From: DASRCB01 sp035653295
Lineage (GTDB): Bacteria > Acidobacteriota > Terriglobia > Bryobacterales > Bryobacteraceae
Reading direction: 5' to 3'
Length of the DNA: 18,579 nucleotides
Assembly (NCBI GenBank): GCA_035653295.1
Contig: DASRCB010000067.1
Span: 1 to 18,579, forward strand
Shown here: positions 7,582 to 13,818 of the stretch, one piece after another
Position numbering within the stretch: the first letter of the stretch is position 1
Layout: every line of letters starts with the position of its first letter
Program-made: the position numbers and the translations under genes
Notes under the pieces: generated by a model
The model's database searches: none
What the model was told of the DNA's origin: nothing
What the model saw: the letters and a program-made list of their open reading frames with translations, nothing else

Positions 7582-8565
7582 TCAGAAGAGTTTCATTTGG
7601 CGTACGGCCGGCCAGGATTCCGGCAGATCGGCGACCCCGCGCTCCTTCAGGCCGTACTTCTCGATCAGGCGGCGAACCGTCGCGCGGACACGTTCGGGGT
7701 ATTCGCCGGTAAGGTACGCGCGGCGCGCATAGAGCTGCTGGTATTTGTCGAAGAGGTGCGGGAAGTGGCGCTCGACGAACGGCAGAAAAACCTGTTTGGC
7801 GCAGGGCTTCAGAAACAGCGGGGCGGCGCTGAAGGAAACGATGCCGGCGCGGACCGCCGCGCCGCAGACTGCGTCCATACTCGCTTCACTGTCGTTGATG
7901 AGCGGCATCACGGGGTGGGTCAGGACCGTGCAACGAACCCCCGCAGCAGTCAGAGTTTCGATGGCTCCGAGCCGCAGCGAGGGGCGCGGCGCGAGCGGCT
8001 CCAGCAGCCGCGCCAGCGCTTCATCGAGCGTGGTGATGGTCATGTTCACGTGCACGATGTTCGAGCGGGCGATCTCGCGCAGCAGATCCGCATCGCGCGA
8101 GACGAGATCCGATTTCGTTGTGATGCCGATGCGCCGGCCTTTGCACTGCGCAAGGACCGTGAGCATCTGCCGTGTGATGCCGTAGCGCCGTTCGGCGGGC
8201 TGATACGGGTCGGTTGCGGTTCCGATCCACACCGACTCCTGTTGCGGCACACGCGCCAGATCGGCGCGGAATGCGGCGGCGTTGAATGACTTCGCGAAGA
8301 TCCGGGTTTCGAACAGCTCGGGATCGTGCAGTTCCATGAACTCGTGCGTGTAGCGCGCGTAGCAGTAGCGGCAGCCGAACTCGCAGCCGCGATACGGGTT
8401 CACGGTCCAGATGAAGGGCATGCGCGGGCTGGTGCATTTGGTGATGAGGCTGCGCGCCTCGATCTCCAGATACTCGACCCGGCGCTTGGCCTCGAGCAGT
8501 TCGCTGTTAGCCGCCAGGCGCGCGATCCCAATGAGCTTCGGTCCGGACAGCTCATCGAAAAGCAC
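7582..8565 (-). CDS. Radical SAM protein, SplB-like (PA0069/Rv2578c type)
   Basis: 327 residues. The radical SAM cluster motif is NPYRGCEFGCRYCYAR, with C61, C65 and C68 (CX3CX2C) holding the 4Fe-4S cluster that cleaves SAM. The surrounding text (THEFMELHDPELFETRIFAK, VWIGTATDPYQPAERRYGITR, IGITTKSDLVSRDADLL, LTHPVMPLINDS) matches the COG1533/SplB-like group of uncharacterised radical SAM proteins. True spore photoproduct lyase is unlikely, because the genome type is not a spore former and the length and context differ. The substrate is unknown. The start is GTG; no Shine-Dalgarno lies at the right distance, but TTGACA-N17-GAAAAT ends 6 nt before it, suggesting a leaderless transcript. It is divergent from the Gfo/Idh/MocA gene. 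Confidence 0.88.
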   Translation of the reverse strand: MLFDELSGPKLIGIARLAANSELLEAKRRVEYLEIEARSLITKCTSPRMPFIWTVNPYRGCEFGCRYCYARYTHEFMELHDPELFETRIFAKSFNAAAFRADLARVPQQESVWIGTATDPYQPAERRYGITRQMLTVLAQCKGRRIGITTKSDLVSRDADLLREIARSNIVHVNMTITTLDEALARLLEPLAPRPSLRLGAIETLTAAGVRCTVLTHPVMPLINDSEASMDAVCGAAVRAGIVSFSAAPLFLKPCAKQVFLPFVERHFPHLFDKYQQLYARRAYLTGEYPERVRATVRRLIEKYGLKERGVADLPESWPAVRQMKLF

Positions 8566-8571
8566 CCGTCC

Positions 8572-8600
8572 ATTTTCGCCATTTGTTCTCCTCTTGTCAA
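8572..8600 (-). promoter_or_regulatory. Promoter TTGACA-N17-GAAAAT for the radical SAM gene
   Basis: On the minus strand a perfect -35 TTGACA (8600-8595) and a 4-of-6 -10 GAAAAT (8577-8572) are 17 nt apart. The -10 ends 6 nt before the GTG start at 8565, which implies transcription starting at the start codon. Confidence 0.55.
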
Positions 8601-8604
8601 GAGG
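8590..8604. promoter_or_regulatory. 15-bp palindrome over the radical SAM -35
   Basis: CCTCTTGTCAAGAGG is a perfect 7+1+7 palindrome that contains the TTGACA -35 element. It lies between two divergent genes and could be an operator. No candidate regulator gene is adjacent. Confidence 0.4.
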
Positions 8605-8663
8605 TGTGTTCGGAAGCGCGTCCGGCGCCGGAGATACAATCGCAGGCGAAGAGACAAATCATA

Positions 8664-8670
8664 GAAGGAG
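8664..8670 (+). promoter_or_regulatory. Shine-Dalgarno GAAGGAG fixing the TTG start at 8678
   Basis: GAAGGAG is followed by 7 nt and then TTG at 8678. No ATG or GTG lies near, and the codons after this TTG encode an immediate Tat signal, so this site decides the start. A TACAAT hexamer at 8635-8640 could be the -10, with no clear -35. Confidence 0.75.
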
Positions 8671-8677
8671 CGCGGTT

Positions 8678-10030
8678 TTGAAAAATAACTTTCCTCGGCG
8701 GCAGTTTCTGCGTACGGGAGCGTTCGCGGCAGGCACATTGCTGGCGGCCAAAGAAATCACCCTCGATCAGGAGACGCCAGGCGGCGGCTCCAGGCCGGTG
8801 GCGCCCAGCGATCGCATTCGATTCGGGATGATCGGTATCGGCATGCAGGGGTCGGGGTTGCTGCCCGACGCCATCAGCATTCCAGGCGTGGAGTGTGTGG
8901 GAGCGGCGGACCTGTATACCGGCCGCCATACGCTCGCGCGCGAGATCACCGGCAATCCGAACCTGCCGGTGACGCGGCACTACCAGGAACTACTGGATCG
9001 CAAGGACATCGACTGCATCGTGGCCGCAGTGCCGGACCACTGGCATAAGCGCGTGGTCGTGGATGCATGTAACGCAGGCAAGGACATCTATTGCGAGAAG
9101 CCGATGTCGCACACAGCGGAGCAGGGCTTTGAGATGGTGGCCGCGGCGCAGAAGAACAACCGCATCGTGCAGATCGGGTCGCAGCGCGTGAGTTCGGCGC
9201 TGTGCGCGAAGGCGCGCGACATGTATCACAACGGCGCGATCGGTGAGATCGAGCACGTGGAGCTGTCGCTGGGGCGCAACGACCCAACCGGCGCCTGGGA
9301 GTATCCGCCGCCGTTCGACGCCTCTCCGGAGACCATCGACTGGGATACGTGGCTGAACGACGCGCCGAAGATTCCGTTCGACAAATACCGCTTTGCGCGC
9401 TGGCGCTGCTGGCGCGAATACGGAACCGGAGTCGGCGGGGATCTGATGGTTCACCTGGTGAGCGGGATGATGTACACGCTGGGCTGGAACGAGCCGCCGC
9501 GGTCGGCGCAGGCGCTGGGCGGCATCTTCCGCTGGAAGGACGGCCGCAATATGCCGGACCTGCATCTGGTGCTGTTCGACTATCATGGCGTGCCGGTTTA
9601 TTGCCGCCTCGGACTCGGGACCGAAACGCCCGAGCTGGCGCGGTTTTGTGGGCCGAAGGGGATTCTGGACGCGGGCGAGTTCGAGCTGCGCTATTCGCCG
9701 CAGCCGGGGATCGATCTGGCGCCGAGCTATTACACCAGCAGCTTCCCGCAGAAGATGCGCGAGGAATACCTGAAGCAGTGGCACGCCGAGAACGATCCGA
9801 AACTCGGGCACGAGCCGATCTATGACAGCACCCTTTATCGCGGGCACGACTGGGACGATATGACCCCGCATCTGAACGTGTTTTTCCAGGCGGTGAAATC
9901 GCGCAAGCCCGTGGCCGAAGACGCAGTGTTCGGGAACCACGCCGCGATCGCCTGCCACATGGCGAACGAGTCGTACTTCCAGAAGAAGCCAGTTTACTGG
10001 GACGCGGAATCGAAGACGATCAGGAGCTGA
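8678..10030 (+). CDS. Tat-exported Gfo/Idh/MocA family oxidoreductase
   Basis: 450 residues from a TTG start. The N-terminus is a Tat signal (RRQFLRTGAFAAGTLLAA, residues 7-24). The Rossmann domain starts at about 46 with FGMIGIGMQGSG (G53, G55, G58) for NAD(P) binding, and has the family's CEKPMSH motif with E140-K141-P142. The C-terminal substrate domain holds GGDLMVHLVSGM, the D-x-x-x-H catalytic-type segment. The family oxidises or isomerises sugars, cyclitols and their derivatives; Tat-exported members are common in Acidobacteriota, Planctomycetes and Bacteroidetes, where a bound cofactor is carried out in the folded enzyme. The exact substrate cannot be read from sequence. It is monocistronic; its end overlaps the convergent sigma gene by 11 nt. 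The same frame stays open upstream to 8411 but that part is not coding. Confidence 0.9.
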   Translation: MKNNFPRRQFLRTGAFAAGTLLAAKEITLDQETPGGGSRPVAPSDRIRFGMIGIGMQGSGLLPDAISIPGVECVGAADLYTGRHTLAREITGNPNLPVTRHYQELLDRKDIDCIVAAVPDHWHKRVVVDACNAGKDIYCEKPMSHTAEQGFEMVAAAQKNNRIVQIGSQRVSSALCAKARDMYHNGAIGEIEHVELSLGRNDPTGAWEYPPPFDASPETIDWDTWLNDAPKIPFDKYRFARWRCWREYGTGVGGDLMVHLVSGMMYTLGWNEPPRSAQALGGIFRWKDGRNMPDLHLVLFDYHGVPVYCRLGLGTETPELARFCGPKGILDAGEFELRYSPQPGIDLAPSYYTSSFPQKMREEYLKQWHAENDPKLGHEPIYDSTLYRGHDWDDMTPHLNVFFQAVKSRKPVAEDAVFGNHAAIACHMANESYFQKKPVYWDAESKTIRS

Positions 10031-10664
10031 TCCTGCGCATGACCGCCTCGACCACGCGGTCGCAGCGCGACAGGTGGAAGGGGAATGCTTCGGCGGCGAC
10101 GATGCCGGCGCAGCGCTCCAGTTGTTTGCGCAGAAGTGCGCGGGCGCGGTGCAGCCGTGTTTTGACCGTTTCCTCGCCTATGGAGAGCGACGCGGCCGTG
10201 TCCAGAACGCTGAGACCTTCGACAACACGAAGCACGAACACCGTGCGATAGGTTTCCGGCAGCCGCTCGATGGCGTGCTCCAGCAGCGAGCGCATCTGCT
10301 GGTCCGCGGCCGCTCGCTCGGGGTCCGCCGGGTCGATAAAGGATGCATCGTCAATTGTCATGTTTCGTGACCGCCTGCGCACGCGCGCGAGAGCCTCATA
10401 GATTGCGATCTTCGTGAGCCAGGTGGAGAACTTTGCCTGACCGGCGAATTCGTGCAGGTGTTCATAGGCGCGAACGTAAGCGTCCTGCATGACGTCTTCG
10501 GCTTCGGCATCGTTCCGCAGAATCGCGCGCGCGACCCGGTACAGCCGCTGGTTATAGCGGCGCATGAGGATCTCGTACAGCGCCGTCTCGCCGCCACGGA
10601 CGCGCTCGACGACCTCGTCATCGCCGAGCGTCTGCAATCCCGCGTCAATGCTGACCAGAGCCAT
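10020..10664 (-). CDS. ECF-type RNA polymerase sigma factor
   Basis: 214 residues. Region 2 is clear: LMRRYNQRLYRVARAIL, then AEAEDVMQDAYVRAYEHL, then KFSTWLTKIAIYEALARVRR. Region 4 follows: LPETYRTVFVLRVVEGLSV and GEETVKTRLHRARALLRKQL. A C-terminal tail FPFHLSRCDRVVEAVMRRI extends beyond region 4, like the F-x-F...RCDR tail of some proteobacterial ECF factors. ECF factors direct polymerase to stress or envelope promoters. No anti-sigma gene lies beside it. The ATG at 10664 (or the GTG at 10667) is chosen because conserved sequence starts soon after it and because CTCTGTAC ends 5 nt before the ATG; the frame stays open upstream to 10916 without recognisable protein. It is probably autoregulated through the promoter at 10670-10700. 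Confidence 0.92.
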   Translation of the reverse strand: MALVSIDAGLQTLGDDEVVERVRGGETALYEILMRRYNQRLYRVARAILRNDAEAEDVMQDAYVRAYEHLHEFAGQAKFSTWLTKIAIYEALARVRRRSRNMTIDDASFIDPADPERAAADQQMRSLLEHAIERLPETYRTVFVLRVVEGLSVLDTAASLSIGEETVKTRLHRARALLRKQLERCAGIVAAEAFPFHLSRCDRVVEAVMRRISS

Positions 10665-10669
10665 CACTG

Positions 10670-10700
10670 GTACAGAGTTTTTCCCCGCCGAAAGGTTCCC
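10670..10700 (-). promoter_or_regulatory. ECF-type promoter of the sigma gene: GGGAACC-N16-CTCTGTAC
   Basis: On the minus strand GGGAACC (10700-10694) resembles the GGAAC -35 box of many ECF promoters. CTCTGTAC (10677-10670) is the -10 candidate, with AAC-N17-CTCTGTAC geometry, and ends 5 nt before the ATG at 10664. The mirror copy at 10714-10741 strengthens the call. Confidence 0.6.
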
Positions 10701-10713
10701 GGAATTTCGCTGC

Positions 10714-10741
10714 AACGAACCAGCGCCGCGGGACTCTGTAC
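10714..10741 (+). promoter_or_regulatory. ECF-type promoter of doxX: AAC-N17-CTCTGTAC
   Basis: AAC (10714-10716, in TGCAACG), 17 nt, then CTCTGTAC (10734-10741), then 5 nt and the ATG at 10747. Every distance equals that of the opposite-strand promoter, and the -10 octamer is identical. The -35 is less like GGAAC than the sigma gene's copy, suggesting a weaker promoter. Confidence 0.55.
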
Positions 10742-10746
10742 GGGCG

Positions 10747-11154
10747 ATGAGACATGACAGCAAACTCGATACCTGCTGGTGGGTGCTGCGGATCGGACTT
10801 GGATCGGCGGCATTCCTGGCGGGGCTGGACAAGTTTTTCAATTTACTTACGAACTGGAGCATGTATCTGAGCCCGCTGATGGAGCGACTGCTGCCCGTCA
10901 GTGGAACGGTGTTCATGCGCCTGATCGGACCGGTGGAGATGATCGTCGGACTGGCGATCCTGACGCGCTGGACGCGGCTGGGCGCCTACGTCGCCGCGGC
11001 ATGGCTGCTGGCGATCGCCGTCAACCTGCTCACCACCGGCAACTTTTACGACCTCGCGGTGCGCGATGTGGAGATGGCGCTCGCGGCATGGGTGCTGGCG
11101 CGCCTGACCGAGATCAGGGCGTCGCATCCGAGGGAAAGGACGGTGATGGCATGA
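10747..11154 (+). CDS. DoxX-like membrane protein
   Basis: 135 residues with four predicted membrane helices: WVLRIGLGSAAFLAGLDKFF, VFMRLIGPVEMIVGLAIL, LGAYVAAAWLLAIAVNLLT and a C-terminal EMALAAWVLARL. The short amphipathic LLTNWSMYLSPLMERLLP between helices 1 and 2 and the overall plan fit DoxX/DoxD-like proteins, which sit in the inner membrane and are linked in several bacteria to thiol and oxidative stress. The start at 10747 follows the ECF-type promoter by 5 nt with no Shine-Dalgarno. The frame is open upstream to 10564 but that part lies inside the sigma gene and is a shadow. The stop overlaps the next gene by 4 nt (ATGA), indicating a coupled operon. The biochemical role is not known from sequence. 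Confidence 0.8.
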   Translation: MRHDSKLDTCWWVLRIGLGSAAFLAGLDKFFNLLTNWSMYLSPLMERLLPVSGTVFMRLIGPVEMIVGLAILTRWTRLGAYVAAAWLLAIAVNLLTTGNFYDLAVRDVEMALAAWVLARLTEIRASHPRERTVMA

Positions 11155-11480
11155 TCGGAAAATGGCTGCTGGCGGCTGCTCTCGCGCTTCCGGCGTTTTG
11201 TGCGGCCGAGACGTGGAACAACGTTCCACTGGTGGATGTCGCCTGCTCGGCGAAGGTGAAGGCCAATCCGGACGCGCACACGCGCAGTTGCGCGATGCAG
11301 TGCTCGAAGAGTGGATATGGCATCGTGGCGAGCGATGGCTCGTTTCTCAGGCTGGACGCGCACGGCAACGAGCAGGCGCTCGAAGCTCTGAAGAGCGCGA
11401 AGAACGACGATCACCTGCGCGTGACGGTGACGGGTGCGCGCAAAGGGGACACGATTCAGGTCGAATCGCTGAAGATGTGA
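11151..11480 (+). CDS. Small secreted three-cysteine protein
   Basis: 109 residues. A signal peptide (MIGKWLLAAALALPAFCAA) is probably cleaved near residue 19. Mature cysteines are C32 (VDVACSA) and C47/C51 (SCAMQC), a C-X14-C-X3-C pattern suited to a metal, heme or disulfide site. The C-terminal half (GIVASDGSFLRLDAHGN, then HLRVTVTGARKGDTIQVESLKM) looks like an OB-fold strand pattern. I recall similar uncharacterised secreted proteins with a 'D-x-x-C ... CAxxC' plan, but I cannot name the family. LPAFC is a poor lipobox (F before C), so a lipoprotein is unlikely. It overlaps doxX by 4 nt and shares its ECF-type promoter, so its likely setting is an envelope redox or metal stress response (inference). 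Confidence 0.75.
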   Translation: MIGKWLLAAALALPAFCAAETWNNVPLVDVACSAKVKANPDAHTRSCAMQCSKSGYGIVASDGSFLRLDAHGNEQALEALKSAKNDDHLRVTVTGARKGDTIQVESLKM

Positions 11481-11486
11481 AGACAG

Positions 11487-12728
11487 TTATCGGGCCGGCG
11501 CGGTTGCCCGCTGGCCCGATCCTTTCAGCATTGCGATAACCGGCAGGACAATGGCCACCAGCATTACGACGGCAATCACGCCGATCGCTTCGGTGTAGTT
11601 GCCGGTGCTCTGGCGCACGCGCGCGATGAGGATGGGGGAGGGGATGGCGCCCGCGCCCCAGGCCAGAAGAATCCAGCCGTAAATCCCGCCCATGTATTTG
11701 GCGCCGAAGAAATCGGCCGTAAACGAGGGCATGGTTCCGAAGCCGCCGCCATAGCACAGGCCGATCGCCGCTACCGCCGCGGTAAACGTCGCTGCTGTCG
11801 TCAGATGGGGAAGCAGGAAGAAGATCACGGCCTGAATGACATACAGCAGCAGGTAGACACGCGCGCGGCCGATGACATCCGAAACCCAGGCCCAGAATAC
11901 CCGGCCGACGGCATTGAAGATGGAGATGATTCCGACGATGCCGGAGGCCTCAACGGCGGTAAGCTTCGCGATTTGCTGGGCCATGGGCGAGGCCTGGCTG
12001 ATGATCATGATTCCGGCTGAAACATTCAGGAAAAGCATCAACCAGAGCAGCCAGAAGCGCCACGTGCTCATGGCCTGGGAGACGGTGTAATCCACCGTGC
12101 TGGCTGCTTTCGCCACGGTGGTGCGGGGCTGCCATCCTTCGGGACGCCATCCCTGCGGCGGGTTTGCATACGCCTGGGCGCAGAGAACGACGACCACGAG
12201 GTAGACCGCGCCGAATACCGCGAAGGTGGCCGGAATTCCCGAGGAGATGATCATTCGCGCGGCAATGGGGCTCATCACCAGGGCGCCGGCGCCGTAGCCC
12301 ATCACCGCCACTCCGGTCATCAACCCGCGCCGATCCGGAAACCATTTGGTGAGCGTGGCAACAGGGCAGATGTAGCCCATGCCCATGCCGATACCACCGA
12401 TCACGCCGTATCCGATATAAAGGCCGCTGAGCAGGTGCTGCGACACGGCCCAGGCGGAGACCAGAAAGCCGATCCCGTACAAAATGCCGGCGACGGACGC
12501 CACAATACGCGGGCCGGAACGGTCCTGCCACAGGCCACCGATGATGCTGCCCACGCCGAGGAAGGCGATGGCCAGGGTGAACGTGAGCGAGACGGAGGTG
12601 AGGGTCCAGTGCTCGGCGGCAATGAGCGGCTTAACGAATACGCTCCAGCCATAAACGGCGCCGAGGCAGACCTGCATGACTACGGCGGCGGCGGCAATCA
12701 TCCAGCGATTCGGAAGCCGGTCGGGCAT
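11487..12728 (-). CDS. MFS transporter, OFA (oxalate:formate antiporter-like) family
   Basis: 413 residues with 12 predicted helices in two six-helix halves, the second starting at about residue 220. Helix 1 carries QVCLGAVYGWSVFVKPL, a signature of the OFA family, followed by FTLAIAFLGVGSIIGGLWQDRSGPR (the MFS loop 2-3 motif) and KWFPDRRGLMTGVAVMGYGAGAL in helices 4-5. OFA members carry small carboxylates such as oxalate, formate or lactate, often as antiporters; the substrate here cannot be assigned. It starts at ATG with AAAGGA 6 nt upstream. It lies tail to tail with the three-cysteine gene, with only 6 nt between stops, and seems monocistronic. Confidence 0.9.
   Translation of the reverse strand: MPDRLPNRWMIAAAAVVMQVCLGAVYGWSVFVKPLIAAEHWTLTSVSLTFTLAIAFLGVGSIIGGLWQDRSGPRIVASVAGILYGIGFLVSAWAVSQHLLSGLYIGYGVIGGIGMGMGYICPVATLTKWFPDRRGLMTGVAVMGYGAGALVMSPIAARMIISSGIPATFAVFGAVYLVVVVLCAQAYANPPQGWRPEGWQPRTTVAKAASTVDYTVSQAMSTWRFWLLWLMLFLNVSAGIMIISQASPMAQQIAKLTAVEASGIVGIISIFNAVGRVFWAWVSDVIGRARVYLLLYVIQAVIFFLLPHLTTAATFTAAVAAIGLCYGGGFGTMPSFTADFFGAKYMGGIYGWILLAWGAGAIPSPILIARVRQSTGNYTEAIGVIAVVMLVAIVLPVIAMLKGSGQRATAPAR
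11489..11520. terminator. Inverted repeat at the convergent gene junction
   Basis: ATCGGGCC (11489-11496) and GGCCCGAT (11513-11520) are exact reverse complements, with an inner short GCGG/CCGC pairing. It spans the last codons of the MFS gene and lies just after the three-cysteine gene. No T-run follows, so bidirectional termination is only possible, not shown. Confidence 0.3.
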
Positions 12729-12734
12729 GGATCG

Positions 12735-12740
12735 TCCTTT
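12735..12740 (-). promoter_or_regulatory. Shine-Dalgarno AAAGGA for the MFS gene
   Basis: On the minus strand AAAGGA lies 6 nt before the ATG at 12728, confirming that start. No convincing -35/-10 pair was found upstream, although TATACAAT occurs on this strand around 12753-12760. Confidence 0.55.
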
Positions 12741-12815
12741 AGGTATTCAGGCGATTGTATATCAGGAGGTTGTTCCGGGAGATGACAATTGGGTTACAGC
12801 GTGGGAAGGTGTTAG

Positions 12816-13067
12816 CATTGCGGCGTCAACGGCGGACGCTTCGATCCAGAGGACTTCTGGAAGGCGCTCGGCCGGCTGTACGACGAGACGCTGGAGTTAC
12901 GCGGAAGCATCGCCGATCTGCGGCGCATCGCAGAACTCCATCAGAGCGCCATTTCTGATTTGGCGCGGGTGGTCACCAGGCGTGGCGCGATGCAGGAAGA
13001 CCCGCGCGGAATTCGGGCCGAGCTGAAGGCAATCCGCAAAAAAGTCGACAGTAACGGCAAAAGCTGA
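12816..13067 (+). pseudogene. Small coiled-coil protein frame lacking a start codon
   Basis: An open frame from just after TAG (12813-12815) to TGA (13065-13067) encodes a sensible protein beginning around FDPEDFWKALGRLYDETLEL, then RGSIADLRRIAELHQSAIS, and ending IRAELKAIRKKVDSNGKS. It is rich in heptad-like leucine/isoleucine spacing, so a coiled coil. No ATG, GTG or TTG lies between the upstream stop and this body. A GGGAAGG site (12803-12809) sits at the right distance for a start near 12817, where TTG (12818-12820) is out of frame by one base: losing one C from TTGCGGC would restore a start. This suggests a one-base insertion, a sequencing error, or a non-standard start. It is divergent from the MFS gene. 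Function unknown. Confidence 0.5.
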
Positions 13068-13077
13068 GCGGACGGGT

Positions 13078-13818
13078 TCAGCGGCCGAACGAAAGCCGTT
13101 GCGCCAGCAGGTCCGGCAGCCCGGCGGAAAGGATCTTCTCCTGCGCCGCGGGGACATCGTACGCCACGCGATGGAAGGTCACGAGGCGCTGCTCGGAGTC
13201 CCAGAGCGCATACGCCGCGCGTGGATCGCCGTCGCGCGGCTGGCCAACGGATCCGGGATTGAGCAGGTACACCTGGTCGGGCTCGATCTGCCAGGATTCA
13301 GCCCTGACGTCGCCTGCAGGGCGGGCAAGCCGCTGCACGCCGTTCCGATGGCACAGGAAACCGCCCTGAAGGTGCGTATGGCCGAAAAAGCACGTGCCCG
13401 ATTCAATGTAGCCGCGGAGCTGCGCCGCATCCTGGTCGGAAACGATGTATTCATCCTCATCCAGCGGTGAACCGTGCGCGATTTCGAATCCGTCGATCAG
13501 CGCCGGACCCTGCGCAAGCGACCGGAGCCATTCCACATTTCGGGGATTCATCTGGTCCATGGTCCACACTGCCGAGATGCGCGCCAGCGGATTGAACCAC
13601 TCGAGGTCCTCCAGTCCGGCGCAGGCCTTGTCATGATTGCCGCGAATCACCTCGGACACATTCTGGCGAACCCATTCGGTGACCACATCGGGATCGGCGC
13701 CGTAGCCCACCAGGTCGCCGCAACAGACAATGCGATCGTACGAACCGCGGGCGTCGGCAAGGACGGCCTGCAGCGCCTCCCAGTTGGCGTGCAGATCGCT
13801 GACGATCAGGAAGCGCAC
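13078..13818 (-). CDS. Metallophosphoesterase, ApaH/YfcE-like single domain
   Basis: 246 residues from GTG at 13818. All calcineurin-fold motifs are present: IVSDLHANWEALQ (residues 4-16), CCGDLVGYGADP (about 39-50), IRGNHDKA (about 67-74), IAHGSP and FGHTH with a following NPGSVGQPRDG. The spacing resembles the small cytosolic phosphodiesterases of the YfcE and ApaH groups, which use two metals to cut phosphodiesters or nucleotide polyphosphates; the substrate cannot be read. There is no signal or membrane segment. The GTG lies 13 nt inside the end of the upstream metallophosphoesterase gene, so the two are coupled. The frame continues upstream to 14028 but that is a shadow of the neighbouring gene. 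Confidence 0.88.
   Translation of the reverse strand: MRFLIVSDLHANWEALQAVLADARGSYDRIVCCGDLVGYGADPDVVTEWVRQNVSEVIRGNHDKACAGLEDLEWFNPLARISAVWTMDQMNPRNVEWLRSLAQGPALIDGFEIAHGSPLDEDEYIVSDQDAAQLRGYIESGTCFFGHTHLQGGFLCHRNGVQRLARPAGDVRAESWQIEPDQVYLLNPGSVGQPRDGDPRAAYALWDSEQRLVTFHRVAYDVPAAQEKILSAGLPDLLAQRLSFGR

Noticed and set aside
8411..8677. Upstream extension of the Gfo/Idh/MocA frame
   Set aside because: It lies antisense to the radical SAM gene, and a strong Shine-Dalgarno plus Tat signal place the start at the TTG at 8678.
8990..9958. 322-codon frame on the minus strand
   Set aside because: Antisense shadow of the Gfo/Idh/MocA gene, caused by high-GC codon bias. Its product is an arginine/histidine-rich string with no domain.
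10665..10916. 84-codon N-terminal extension of the sigma factor
   Set aside because: It runs through the divergent promoter and antisense to doxX, and adds no recognisable sequence ahead of region 2.
11151..11210. Lipoprotein signal (LPAFC) in the three-cysteine protein
   Set aside because: The residue before Cys is Phe, which does not fit a lipobox; an ordinary signal peptide cleaved after CAA is more likely.
10020..11480. Anti-sigma factor partner for the ECF sigma factor
   Set aside because: Neither neighbour has an anti-sigma zinc-binding or membrane-spanning ASD pattern. The DoxX-like protein has four helices and no cytoplasmic domain.
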